From: Candidatus Kapaibacterium sp.
GTDB lineage: Bacteria; Bacteroidota; Ignavibacteria; Kapaibacteriales; NICIL-2
Assembly: GCA_026003495.1 (NCBI GenBank)
Contig: BPHK01000001.1
Location: 1,769,703 to 1,832,000, forward strand
Direction of reading: 5' to 3'
Length of the DNA: 62,298 nucleotides
Shown here: positions 1-8,527 of the stretch, piece after piece
How the letters are laid out: each line of letters begins with the position of its first letter
How positions within the stretch are numbered: the first letter of the stretch is position 1
Notes under the pieces: model-generated
What the model was told of the DNA's origin: nothing
Databases searched by the model: none
Seen by the model: only the letters and a program-made list of their open reading frames with translations
Made by a program: the position numbers and the translations under genes

Positions 1-902
1 ACGCCAGAGCGCTCGCAGAGGCGAATCCATCCATCACGCGCACCATTGTCTTCGACAAGCGCGGCAAGGACCGCGGGCTTGGCGGGATCATGCGTCGTGC
101 AGCCGAACTTCGCTCGGCGGGCGTAGAGACAGTGTTCTGCCTCCAGCGAAGCATCCGAACTGCACTGCTAGCTATTGCCAGCGGCGCTGGGTACCGAATT
201 GGCTTTTCCACTGCAACAGGCGCTTGCCTTTTCACCCATCGCGTTCCCTATGCAACCGAGCTGCACGAGATCGAACGTAATGCTAAGCTTCTTGCTGCGC
301 TCTGCGTCGAGCCGCCAGCGCCGCAGCTACCACTCGAGCTCCGCTTGCGCGATGATCAACAAGCACGGGTGCTCGCCGCGATCGAGCGCACCGGCGAGCA
401 GCCCCGCGTTGCAATCGCACCTGGTGCTGTATGGGCAACAAAGCGCTGGCTGCCAGAACGTTTCGGAGAAGTTGCTCGCATGCTGCACCGTGATGGCGCA
501 TCGGTGGTATTCCTCGGTGGCGCTTCCGATCGGGAGCTTTGCACTACCATTGCTCGCCAAAGTGGCGGCTATGTCCTTGCCGGTGAGCTTGATCCAGCCG
601 AGACAGTCGCCTTCCTCCGCTCATGCACTCTGCTGATCGCAAACGATAGCGCTCCAACGCATCTTGCTACCATTGCTGCGTGCCCGACGATTACAATCTT
701 TGGCTCGACTGTTCCTGCATTTGGCTTCGGTCCTCGCGCACCAGCATCAGTTGCCGTCGAGCCGCCACCTCTTGAGTGCCGGCCGTGCGGCACACACGGC
801 CGACGCCAGTGTCCGCTCGGTACGCTCGAGTGCATGCACTCGATTGAAGCAGCGGACGTCTTACGCCATGCACGCACACTTGTTCTGCAAGCTCGACTAT
901 GA
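1..902 (+). CDS. waaF: Glycosyltransferase family 9 (heptosyltransferase II-like), 5' truncated
   Basis: The reading frame is open to the left edge, so the true start lies outside the window; about 299 residues are visible. The family transfers ADP-heptose to lipopolysaccharide core on the cytoplasmic side of the inner membrane. Seen: the GT9 segment RIGFSTATGACLFTHRVPY, a nucleotide-sugar region around VAIAPGAVWATKRW, and the WaaF-type Cys-rich end ECRPCGTHGRRQCPLGTLEC. The stop overlaps the next start as ATGA, indicating translational coupling with the pseudouridine synthase. The acceptor cannot be told from sequence; another GT9 heptosyltransferase is possible. Confidence 0.85.
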   Translation, partial: ARALAEANPSITRTIVFDKRGKDRGLGGIMRRAAELRSAGVETVFCLQRSIRTALLAIASGAGYRIGFSTATGACLFTHRVPYATELHEIERNAKLLAALCVEPPAPQLPLELRLRDDQQARVLAAIERTGEQPRVAIAPGAVWATKRWLPERFGEVARMLHRDGASVVFLGGASDRELCTTIARQSGGYVLAGELDPAETVAFLRSCTLLIANDSAPTHLATIAACPTITIFGSTVPAFGFGPRAPASVAVEPPPLECRPCGTHGRRQCPLGTLECMHSIEAADVLRHARTLVLQARL

Positions 903-1645
903 ATGCTGCAACGAAGATGCAGATTCCTGAAGATCAGCGCATCCGTCTCAACAAATTCCTCGCAGATGCAGGGATCGCATCGCGCCGCAAGGCCGATGAA
1001 CTCATTGCCCGCGGTGCGGTCAAGATCAACGGTCTAGTCGTCACGGAACTTGGAACAAAAGTGCATCCCGGCGACCTTGTCACTGTCAATGGGAAGCCCG
1101 TTTCTCCCTACAAGCACCTGACGTACATCGTGCTCAACAAACCCAAGGACTACATCACCACCACACGGGATGAACGCGGGCGAAAGACGGTGCTTGATCT
1201 GGTGCCGATCAAGACGCGCATTTATCCTGTCGGACGGCTTGACCGAAACACCACGGGTATACTGCTGCTTACCAACGACGGTGAGCTGGCCGCGCGTCTT
1301 ACGCACCCACGGTACGGCGTCGAGCGTGAGTACATCGTTGGTCTGGATAAGCCACTGGCACCGCACCATGCGCAGAGTATCGCTTGCGGAGTTGATCTCG
1401 ACGGCGAAACAACAGGCCCGGCTGAGGTCATCATCTCTCCCAGCGATGAGCGCCAGGTCTGCATCATTCTGCGCGAGGGGAAAAACCGCGAGGTGCGGCG
1501 CCTGTTTGAATACTTTGGCTATAAGGTTCTCAAGCTCCACCGTCGCCGCTATGGAACGATCACCGTCCAAGGCTTAGCACGCGGCCAATACCGTCACCTG
1601 ACACGCCAGGAGGTGCTCTCCTTGCGGCGACTGGTCGGACTCTGA
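899..1645 (+). CDS. rluB: Pseudouridine synthase, RsuA/RluB family
   Basis: This 248-residue protein isomerises uridine to pseudouridine in ribosomal RNA. An S4 RNA-binding domain lies at about residues 16-65 (RLNKFLADAGIASRRKADEL). The catalytic domain follows, with the family signature VGRLDRNTTGILLLTNDGEL, whose Asp115 is the expected nucleophile, and the end motif EGKNREVRRLF. Length and domain order fit RluB (23S rRNA); RluE/F or RsuA specificity cannot be excluded. The start overlaps the preceding stop by four bases (ATGA). Confidence 0.9.
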   Translation: MNAATKMQIPEDQRIRLNKFLADAGIASRRKADELIARGAVKINGLVVTELGTKVHPGDLVTVNGKPVSPYKHLTYIVLNKPKDYITTTRDERGRKTVLDLVPIKTRIYPVGRLDRNTTGILLLTNDGELAARLTHPRYGVEREYIVGLDKPLAPHHAQSIACGVDLDGETTGPAEVIISPSDERQVCIILREGKNREVRRLFEYFGYKVLKLHRRRYGTITVQGLARGQYRHLTRQEVLSLRRLVGL

Positions 1646-1681
1646 GTACCCGGCATTTGTACCACTATCAAGGAGTGCCTA

Positions 1682-2383
1682 ATGGATCGCCGTCAATTTG
1701 TCGAGCTTGGCCTTGCAGCAAGCGCTGCACTTGCTGTCTCCCCGATGAGTCTCCACGCATCAGACGCAAAGCCAGCGGTGCATACACTCCCACCACTGCC
1801 CTACCCTTACGACGCACTGGAGCCGTACATTGACGCCAAGACGATGGAGCTTCACCACTCCAAGCATCATCAAGCGTACGTGGACGGTCTCAACAAGGCA
1901 GAAGCAGAACTGGCAAAGGCTCGCCAATCAGGAGACTACACGCTCATCGAGTACTGGTCGAAGAAAGCTGCCTTCAACGGCGGCGGACACTTTTTGCACA
2001 CGATGTTCTGGGAGATCATGGCCCCACCAGCAAAGGGCGGCGGTGGAGCAGTCCCGGGACGGCTCGAAGCTGCGTTGAAAGATAGCTTTGGCTCCGTCGA
2101 GGCATTCCGCGCGCAGATGAGTGCAGCCGCAGCAGCCGTCGAAGGGAGTGGCTGGGCGTTGCTACACGTCCGTCCCTCTGACGGACGCTTGATCATCTTG
2201 CAAGCCGAAAATCAGCACAAGCTGACGCCATGGGGTGTGGTCCCAATCATGGGCATTGATGTTTGGGAGCATGCCTACTACCTCAAGTATCAGAATCGCC
2301 GTACGGATTACATCAAGGCGTGGTGGAATGTCGTCAATTGGGCAAAGGTCGAAGACAACTACCTCCGCGTCGTCGGACGGTAG
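1682..2383 (+). CDS. sodA: Superoxide dismutase (Fe/Mn family) with Tat signal
   Basis: This 233-residue enzyme converts superoxide to peroxide and oxygen. Residues 1-27 form a twin-arginine-type signal (MDRRQF, then a hydrophobic Ala-rich stretch), so an extracytoplasmic location is inferred. Metal ligands by alignment to the family are His58 (MELHHSKHH), His106 (GHFLHTMFW), Asp193 and His197 (DVWEHAYY). Gly102 four residues before the second His, plus a Gln in ENQHK, is the arrangement of Mn enzymes rather than Fe enzymes; cambialistic activity remains possible. A good ribosome-binding site, AAGGAG at 1670-1675, lies six bases before the ATG. Confidence 0.93.
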   Translation: MDRRQFVELGLAASAALAVSPMSLHASDAKPAVHTLPPLPYPYDALEPYIDAKTMELHHSKHHQAYVDGLNKAEAELAKARQSGDYTLIEYWSKKAAFNGGGHFLHTMFWEIMAPPAKGGGGAVPGRLEAALKDSFGSVEAFRAQMSAAAAAVEGSGWALLHVRPSDGRLIILQAENQHKLTPWGVVPIMGIDVWEHAYYLKYQNRRTDYIKAWWNVVNWAKVEDNYLRVVGR

Positions 2384-3248
2384 AAAGGGCAGCCGACCAC
2401 CCCACATCAAGCAGCTCTGGACTCACGCGTTGGCCCTCAGCGAGCGACTCGAGCAGCAGCATGTGTTCCTGTTGGCATCGGGGATTGCGTTCAATGTCCT
2501 GCTGTGTGTGCTTCCGCTGCTGGGGCTGGTCATCGTTGTTGCATCGCTGGTTGTGCCGCCAGAACTTGTTCGGCAAAGCATTACCGATGCAATCGCGGGA
2601 GCACTTCCTCCGACTGCCAAGGTACAGCGACTGCTCGACCTCCTCCTGCAGGAGGTCGAGCGCGTCCGCAGTTACGCACTTACGGCAACGATCGTCGCGG
2701 CAGTTGTGTTGCTCTGGACGTCCTCGGCACTGCTGAGCACACTTCGAACAGCACTCAACGCAGTATTCAGCATTCCCACGCCGCGTTCATTCGTGTGGTA
2801 CAAACTCCGCGACATCGCCCTTACACTCGTGCTGATTGCACTTGTCGTCGCGATGCTCCTTCTGACGCCGGTTCTCTCACTGCTGAGTGCGAACGTAAGC
2901 CAACTTGCGCCATTTCTGGAGCAGCTCCACATTTCCGGTTGGATCAGCTTTGCAGCGAATCTGGCGAGCACATTTGCGTTGATGTTCCTGCTCTACCACT
3001 TCGTACCGAGTCGCCCGCAGCCGCTGTTTATCATCGTGCGTGCAAGTATCGTTGCGTTGCTGCTGTGGGAGTTGGCGCGGGTGGCGTTTACGCTCTACAT
3101 CGAGCATGCGCGCTCGCTCGGTGCGATCTACGGCACGTTCTCTCTGATTGTCGTCGCAGCGCTGTGGATTTACTACACTGCGCTCATCGTGCTCATCTCT
3201 GGTGAAGTGGCCAAGTACTGGTGGGAACACCACACCGCTAAAACTTGA
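2328..3248 (+). CDS. YihY/virulence factor BrkB family membrane protein
   Basis: This is an integral membrane protein of about 306 residues with roughly six hydrophobic segments. It has the YihY features: an N-terminal helix with AFNVLLCVLPLLGLVIVV, then YALTATIVAAVVLLW, and a C-terminal GAIYGTFSLIVVAALWIYY. The name ribonuclease BN for this family is historical and no function is assigned here. The start is uncertain. ATG 2328 has AAGG nine bases upstream but overlaps the SOD gene by 56 bases in another frame; a shorter form from a TTG near 2430 is possible. The 3' end overlaps the convergent exonuclease gene by 11 bases. Confidence 0.8.
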   Translation: MSSIGQRSKTTTSASSDGRKGSRPPHIKQLWTHALALSERLEQQHVFLLASGIAFNVLLCVLPLLGLVIVVASLVVPPELVRQSITDAIAGALPPTAKVQRLLDLLLQEVERVRSYALTATIVAAVVLLWTSSALLSTLRTALNAVFSIPTPRSFVWYKLRDIALTLVLIALVVAMLLLTPVLSLLSANVSQLAPFLEQLHISGWISFAANLASTFALMFLLYHFVPSRPQPLFIIVRASIVALLLWELARVAFTLYIEHARSLGAIYGTFSLIVVAALWIYYTALIVLISGEVAKYWWEHHTAKT

Positions 3249-3972
3249 GGTACTGCTCCCAGACCTGGTAGAGCTGCCAGGTGGCAACAACATCGGCTAA
3301 GCAATATTCGGCAATCTCGGTGTAGCGTTGCTCAGCGTAGAGTGCAGCGACTTTAGTACCGTCCACGCCGTGGCTTTTCGGCGATTCAATCCCAAATGCC
3401 TTGGTGAGGAAGTCGAGGTTGTAGCGTCGGGTTGCGCCGACCGTCTGCGGCATGTAGAACGTAAACTCATCGAGTAGATCGGTGTGGTGCTCGTAATTGT
3501 ACCGCGTGCCGCGGAGGAGATTTTCCGAGGGTCGCACCCTCAGCACAGCCGAACGCAACATCAAGAACGGGAAATCAAACATGCGTCCGTTGAAGGTGAT
3601 GTAGTGTGCCCCGCGACAATCTTCGCTTCGGAGGAATGCCCAAAAGTCGCGAAGGATCGCCCGTTCACCGTAGCAGTAGAGTTTGCCGCTGTCGCTGAGG
3701 TCAACAGCACTGTCAGGGCGTTCTGCATCGCTGCCGTCATTCATCAAGCAGACGCGTTTCCGCACGCTGACGAGGTCACCCTCGCGTTCGACCAGGTAGA
3801 GCCCGATGCACACAACAAAACCCGTCAGGGGGGCCAACGCCATTTGCTTTTTTCGCTCCTCCTGCTCCTCGGGCGATTCAGCTCGCGCCAGCAAATATGC
3901 TTGTTGGGACTGGTCGAACAGGTCCCATGGCAGCGGGGATGTCTCGATGTCAATGACAAGAAATTTTTCCAT
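3238..3972 (-). CDS. PolB-like 3'-5' exonuclease (DEDD, ribonuclease H-like)
   Basis: This 244-residue cytoplasmic protein resembles the predicted 3'-5' exonuclease family related to the proofreading domain of DNA polymerase B. Seen: ExoI FLVIDIETSPLP with Asp8 and Glu10, ExoII ITFNGRMFDFPFL, and ExoIII YCLADVVATW, which together supply the four acidic metal ligands. There is no polymerase domain, and the length matches stand-alone members. A role in DNA repair or RNA processing is family inference. It is followed on the same strand by no other gene; its 3' end meets the YihY gene. Confidence 0.82.
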   Translation of the reverse strand: MEKFLVIDIETSPLPWDLFDQSQQAYLLARAESPEEQEERKKQMALAPLTGFVVCIGLYLVEREGDLVSVRKRVCLMNDGSDAERPDSAVDLSDSGKLYCYGERAILRDFWAFLRSEDCRGAHYITFNGRMFDFPFLMLRSAVLRVRPSENLLRGTRYNYEHHTDLLDEFTFYMPQTVGATRRYNLDFLTKAFGIESPKSHGVDGTKVAALYAEQRYTEIAEYCLADVVATWQLYQVWEQYLKF

Positions 3973-3984
3973 CGGGCAGAAGGC

Positions 3985-4359
3985 TTATCCCTTGTCGAAA
4001 TGGGTATCGGGCACACCATCGAGCCGGGCATTGATGTCGCCGATGATCGCCGTAAAGCTGCGCTCTTCGAACGGGGACTGCAAGTTTGCCAACGCAACAA
4101 GTTGGGTGAATGCCCGCGTGCCGCCAGCACGGCAGAGTTCAAGGTAGTCACGCCAAGCGGCATCGCGATCGCTTTTAGCTCGCACCCAGAATTGCAATGC
4201 ACAGACCTGCGCCAGCGCGTAGTCAATGTAGTAGAACGGCGATTCATAGATGTGCCGCTGTTGCTGCCATACTGCAGCCAGTCTCGAGGAATGCGTTGCC
4301 GTCGTAATTGCGGTAGGGCAAATACCGCTGCTCGAGCTGTCCGCCAGCACTGCTTCCGT
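3985..4359 (-). pseudogene. C-terminal remainder of the M3 oligoendopeptidase, frame-disrupted
   Basis: This stretch encodes the last part of the peptidase that begins at 5712. Family-like sequence continues after the TGA at 4360-4362, but in three successive frames. TMTPAERKQCWR is read after a +1 shift near 4378-4380. QLEQRYLPYRNYDGNAFLE follows a second +1 shift near 4340. WQQQRHIYESPFYYIDYAL, which returns to the starting frame, follows a third near 4270. Downstream, ALAQVCALQFW and a helical tail run intact to 3985. The three extra bases sum to one codon. Either the gene is decayed or the assembly carries three insertion errors. Confidence 0.75.
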
Positions 4360-5712
4360 TCAGCTGGCGTCATCGTCGGGATGATCGTACACTTGGTGTT
4401 GAAACTCATCAACGAGCACGGCATACGGCAGGAACAGCAGCGCACCGCTCAGATGCTGGAACTGGTACTTGTCTTCGTCTTCGCGGAAGAAGCGTTTGAT
4501 CCACGGCCACGCGAAAAACTCCATGCTCATCGAGTGGATCTCGCATGCCTCGTAGGTGGGGAACCAATATTCGGGTGCTCGATGATGGCGGCTCGAATAG
4601 CACTGGAACGCGTGCCCAAACTCATGCGTGAGGACGTCAACATCGTGTGCCGTGCCGTTGAAGTTTGCGAAAATGAAGGGGACACCGTAGGCACCCAGGA
4701 ATGTGCAGTACCCGCCCGTTGCTTTCTTCGGACGCGTCAGCAGATCCATCAAGCGGCGCTGCTCCATCAGGCGGAAGAACTCGTCTGTCTCGGCGGACAT
4801 CTCCGCATACATCGAGCGCGCTTGGGCGATGATCCAATCGGGATCCCCTTTCGGAGTGGGATTGCCGCTGCGGTACTGAAGCGGTTCATCGTAGAACGTT
4901 AGCTGCTCTAACCCCAGTCGCTTGGCTTGCCGCTGGCGGAGCTTGATGGCAATTGGAACAATATGCCGCAGCACGTACTCTCGGTAGCGTGCGACATCGG
5001 CGGCGGTGTAGTCCGAACGGAGCATGCGCATGTAGCCGAGTTCGGTGAACGTGCGGTAGCCCAGCCGCTGGGCTATCTCGGTCCGCACACGGACAAGCTC
5101 GTCGTAGAGCCGATCGAGCTCATCGGCATGCGCGCGGAAGAAGTTCCACTTTGCCTCCGATGCCGCTCGGCGCACTGCGCGGTCGGTGTGCTGCAAGTAC
5201 GGCGCGATGCTCGAAAGATTGAGCGTTTTGCCGTCGAATACAATCTCGGCCGATGCAAGAAGTTTTTGGTACTCGGTCGCCAGTTGGTTCTCGCGTTGCA
5301 AGAGTGGAATGACTTCTGGCGACTGGCAGCGGATGGACATTTCCGCGATGCGGAACAGTTGCGCACCCCACTTTTGCTCGAGTTCAGCCCGAAACGGTGA
5401 GCTGATAAGCGCGCGGTAGAGATCGTTGACATGCTCGGCAATGAGGGGACGGACGGTGTCCATGTACTCCTGCTCAGCGGCGTAGAATTGATCGCTGGTA
5501 TCGCACGAATGGCGGATCGAGACGATCGTTGCTGCTGTGTCAAGCGCGATGCGGAGTTGGTTCATCGTCTCGAGCAGGACAGATTGCTCTTCCGGATTTG
5601 TCGCAGTGCGGAACTCATCGAGCAGCCGTTTCCACTCGGCTACAAATGCATCATAGTCAGGACGCTGGTAGGGGATGCGCTCGAAGGTCTCGAATGTGCG
5701 ATGGGTCGTCAT
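4360..5712 (-). CDS. M3 family oligoendopeptidase, N-terminal 450 residues (gene broken downstream)
   Basis: This is a zinc metallopeptidase of the M3/PepF group that cleaves short peptides in the cytoplasm. The catalytic motif VDVLTHEFGHAFQCY supplies His363, Glu364 and His367, and the third ligand region (EACEIHSMSMEFF) is present. Full-length relatives have about 560-570 residues; this frame stops early in HPDDDAS, and the missing C-terminus continues downstream with shifted frames (3985-4359). The start overlaps the isocitrate dehydrogenase stop by four bases (5709-5712), implying an operon. If the breaks are real, the product lacks the C-terminal helices closing the substrate cleft and is probably inactive. 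Confidence 0.85.
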   Translation of the reverse strand: MTTHRTFETFERIPYQRPDYDAFVAEWKRLLDEFRTATNPEEQSVLLETMNQLRIALDTAATIVSIRHSCDTSDQFYAAEQEYMDTVRPLIAEHVNDLYRALISSPFRAELEQKWGAQLFRIAEMSIRCQSPEVIPLLQRENQLATEYQKLLASAEIVFDGKTLNLSSIAPYLQHTDRAVRRAASEAKWNFFRAHADELDRLYDELVRVRTEIAQRLGYRTFTELGYMRMLRSDYTAADVARYREYVLRHIVPIAIKLRQRQAKRLGLEQLTFYDEPLQYRSGNPTPKGDPDWIIAQARSMYAEMSAETDEFFRLMEQRRLMDLLTRPKKATGGYCTFLGAYGVPFIFANFNGTAHDVDVLTHEFGHAFQCYSSRHHRAPEYWFPTYEACEIHSMSMEFFAWPWIKRFFREDEDKYQFQHLSGALLFLPYAVLVDEFQHQVYDHPDDDAS

Positions 5713-7112
5713 GATTCACCTTGTGCTTTGGAGTACATGGGGATGTCACCCTCGCGGGTGAGGAGTTCGACGTGCATCCACCGGATGCCGAGCCGCTCTA
5801 CCTCCGCAAGGAGTGCGTGGATCGCTTCAGACGAAATTGGCTGCTGCGCAATGTATCGGCACCGGTACCAGTTGACCATCGTAATTGGCGGCACCGGCGG
5901 CGGGTACACTTTCGTGCCGCGGTTGGACATCATCGTCAGTTCCAGCGCACCAACACGTGGCGGCATCGGTGGTAGCTCCTCGATTGCATTCCACTCGACA
6001 AAGACGTCTGCGCCGACGAGTGTCCACTTCTCCGCTGAAGGCGTTGGTGGTGGGGGTGGAGGGATGTCGAGCGTCGTTGGAACGGCGACCTCGTTCTGTT
6101 CCGACGCTTCTGGTAAACGTGCAATGATTGCGTCGGTGAACTGACGTGTCGTTGCATCGCCACCTAAATCGCGAGTGCGAATGTTCGCCTTGAGTGTGGC
6201 GTAGAGCGCTTGTTCGATGCGGCGACCGTAGCTGCCGAGCCCGATGTGATCGAGCATCTGGAGTGCCGACAGCAGCAGTGCCGTCGGATTGGCAATTCCT
6301 TTTCCGGCAATGTCCGGCGCTGAGCCGTGAACGGCTTCGAACACCGCGTGTCGCCGCCCGATGTTGCCGCCCGGTGCAACGCCTAAGCCACCAACGAGCC
6401 CAGCGCACAAATCGCTGACGATATCGCCGAACAAGTTCGGGAGGACGAGCACATCAAATGTCTCCGGTCGAATGACCAGTTGCATGCACGTGTTATCCAC
6501 GATGAGGTCGTCGGCAACGATGTCCGGATAGTCCTTAGCAACTTGGCGGAAGCATTCCAAGAACAGCCCGTCGCTGTGCTTGTGAATGTTGGCCTTGTGC
6601 ACACACGTAACGCGTCGGCGTCCGAGACGTCGGGCAAGTTCGAAAGCATAGCGATGCACGAGCAAGCTCCCCTGCCGGGTGATGATGCGCAGCGTCTGCG
6701 CAACATCTGGCGTCTGGCGATGCTCGATTGAGCCGTAGGTGTCCTCGATGTTCTCACGAACGACGATCAGATCAACGTTGCCAAAGCGAGTAACCACACC
6801 GGGGAGCGATTTGGCCGGACGCACATTCGCAAATAGATCGAGTGCTTTGCGAATAGTGACGTTGACGCTTTTGAATCCCTCGCCAATAGGCGTTGTGGTC
6901 GGTCCTTTGAGCGCAACACCAGTGCGGAGGATCGAATCGAGTGTCTCTTGCGGCAGTGGTGTGCCATAGCGTTCGTAGCATGCAAGTCCTGCATGTGCCT
7001 CTTCCCATTCGACCGGGACGCCTGCTGCATCGAAGATGCGAACGACAGCATCGGTGATCTCAGGGCCGATGCCATCACCACGGATGAGCGTAACGCGACG
7101 TGGAGAAGTCAT
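5709..7112 (-). CDS. icd: Isocitrate dehydrogenase, Thermus/Rickettsia type with extra C-terminal domain
   Basis: This 467-residue TCA-cycle enzyme converts isocitrate to 2-oxoglutarate. The isocitrate/isopropylmalate dehydrogenase core shows GDGIGPEI, the substrate loop KSVNVTIRKALDLFANVRP, and NLFGDIVSDLCAGLVGGLG. The core ends near residue 340 and is followed by a linker and an added domain of about 100 residues, as in long Thermus-type enzymes. In HGSAPDIAGKG the Asp267-Ile268 pair replaces the Lys-Tyr of NADP-specific E. coli enzyme, so NAD is the likely cofactor (inference). ATG 7112 is preferred; a TTG at 7133 directly after the thiolase stop would add seven residues. Confidence 0.9.
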   Translation of the reverse strand: MTSPRRVTLIRGDGIGPEITDAVVRIFDAAGVPVEWEEAHAGLACYERYGTPLPQETLDSILRTGVALKGPTTTPIGEGFKSVNVTIRKALDLFANVRPAKSLPGVVTRFGNVDLIVVRENIEDTYGSIEHRQTPDVAQTLRIITRQGSLLVHRYAFELARRLGRRRVTCVHKANIHKHSDGLFLECFRQVAKDYPDIVADDLIVDNTCMQLVIRPETFDVLVLPNLFGDIVSDLCAGLVGGLGVAPGGNIGRRHAVFEAVHGSAPDIAGKGIANPTALLLSALQMLDHIGLGSYGRRIEQALYATLKANIRTRDLGGDATTRQFTDAIIARLPEASEQNEVAVPTTLDIPPPPPPTPSAEKWTLVGADVFVEWNAIEELPPMPPRVGALELTMMSNRGTKVYPPPVPPITMVNWYRCRYIAQQPISSEAIHALLAEVERLGIRWMHVELLTREGDIPMYSKAQGES

Positions 7113-7133
7113 TTGCGCTGGAGCAGAGTGCAA

Positions 7134-8312
7134 TTAGTTGACCATCTCGACCAAAACAGCAGTTGCTTCGCCTCCACCGATGCAGAGTGCGGCAACCCCG
7201 TAACGCTTGCCGTAGCGGCGGAGTGCGTACAGGAGTGTTGTCAGGATACGTGCGCCACTCGCACCGATGGGATGCCCGAGCGCAACAGCACCGCCGTGGA
7301 CGTTGAGCTTCTCGTGCGGAATGCCAAGTTGCTGTTTGGCTGCCAGCGCAGTGACTGCAAAGGCTTCGTTGATCTCGAATAGGTCCACATCAGCAACACT
7401 CATGCCGGCTTTTGCAAGCAAACGCTCGATGCTGTAGATCGGTGCGGTGTTGAAATCGGCAGGGTTGTGCGCGTAGGTGGCTTGCGCAACAATACGTGCA
7501 AGCGGCCGGACCCCATGCTGGCTTGCCCACTGCTCACTTGCCAGAACAAGGGCTGCTGCACCATCGTCAATTGAACTGGCGTTCGCAGCGGTGACTGTCC
7601 CTTCCTTGGTGAACACCGGCTTGAGCTCTGGGATTTTCTCGAACTTGACTTTCTGCGGCTCTTCATCGAGCGTGACTGTTAGCTCGCTCTTTCCACTCCG
7701 AACTGTAACAGGCACGATTTCATCGGCGAAGAACCCTTCCTGTTGTGCACGAAGAGCGCGTCGGTAACTCTCGATTGCATATTCATCCTGCTGCTGACGG
7801 GAAATGCCGCAGCTTGCCGCACACCGATCAGCGAACACTCCCATCGGCTGGGGATCGTAGGCGTCGGTCAGTCCGTCGAGGAGCATTGAATCGAGCACGT
7901 CGCCGTGTCCGTAGCGATAGCCCGTTCGCCCTTTCGGGAGAAGGTACGGTGCATTGCTCATAGACTCCTGCCCGCCAGCGACAACAACCTCGGCATCGCC
8001 GCAGCGGATCGCTTGATCGGCAAGCATGACCGATTTGAGACCACTGCCACAAACTTTGTTGATCGTCATGCACGGTGTCGTTGTCGGCAGACCCGCTTTG
8101 AGTGCTGCCTGCCGTGCCGGTGCTTGTCCCACACCAGCGGTGAGCACATTCCCCATGATCACTTCACTGACCTGCTCGGGTGAAACCCCAGCGCGTTCGA
8201 GTGCTGCTTTGATAGCAATTGCTCCAAGCTCTGGCGCGCTCAACGAAGAGAGCGCACCCATAAACGCACCGATCGGTGTTCGTGCTGCAGAGAGGATGAC
8301 GGTCGTTGGCAT
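7134..8312 (-). CDS. Acetyl-CoA C-acetyltransferase (thiolase)
   Basis: This 392-residue thiolase condenses or cleaves acyl-CoA units, for example acetoacetyl-CoA to acetyl-CoA. Seen: Cys88 in INKVCGSGLKS, the GGQESMSNAPY signature, the His of NVHGGAVALGHPIGASGAR, and the second Cys in LCIGGGEATAVLVE. The start is ATG 8312 (MPTTVILSAARTPIG), which matches family N-termini; an upstream TTG would add 16 unrelated residues. It is first in a minus-strand operon with isocitrate dehydrogenase and the M3 peptidase. A TAnnTTTG promoter element lies about 45 bases upstream. Biosynthetic versus degradative role cannot be decided. Confidence 0.93.
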   Translation of the reverse strand: MPTTVILSAARTPIGAFMGALSSLSAPELGAIAIKAALERAGVSPEQVSEVIMGNVLTAGVGQAPARQAALKAGLPTTTPCMTINKVCGSGLKSVMLADQAIRCGDAEVVVAGGQESMSNAPYLLPKGRTGYRYGHGDVLDSMLLDGLTDAYDPQPMGVFADRCAASCGISRQQQDEYAIESYRRALRAQQEGFFADEIVPVTVRSGKSELTVTLDEEPQKVKFEKIPELKPVFTKEGTVTAANASSIDDGAAALVLASEQWASQHGVRPLARIVAQATYAHNPADFNTAPIYSIERLLAKAGMSVADVDLFEINEAFAVTALAAKQQLGIPHEKLNVHGGAVALGHPIGASGARILTTLLYALRRYGKRYGVAALCIGGGEATAVLVEMVN

Positions 8313-8357
8313 TCCGGAAAGCCGAAAAAAGTGGGCAAAACAGAAGCATGAGCGTAG

Positions 8358-8365
8358 CAAAAATA
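8358..8365 (-). promoter_or_regulatory. Bacteroidetes-type -7 element before thiolase
   Basis: On the minus strand this reads TATTTTTG, an exact match to the Bacteroidetes sigma-A -7 consensus TAnnTTTG, about 45 bases before the thiolase ATG. Directly upstream is a perfect inverted repeat CGGGA-CGT-TCCCG (8366-8378), which would sit in the promoter spacer and could be an operator. Confidence 0.5.
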
Positions 8366-8470
8366 CGGGACGTTCCCGCTTGGGGTGGCACTGCGTTTTC
8401 CTTTGCCACAGCCCCCTGGCGACTCACACTGCCCACTGCTCTTGCTCTGGAAGCGGCAATCTACTGCATC

Positions 8471-8478
8471 TAATTTTG
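8471..8478 (+). promoter_or_regulatory. Bacteroidetes-type -7 element before flavin reductase
   Basis: TAATTTTG matches TAnnTTTG and lies 50 bases before the flavin reductase ATG, in the short divergent region shared with the thiolase promoter. Confidence 0.45.
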
Positions 8479-8527
8479 CATTGCTGCATCACATTCGGCG
8501 CGTTACGTACACACTCTCTCTTGCACC

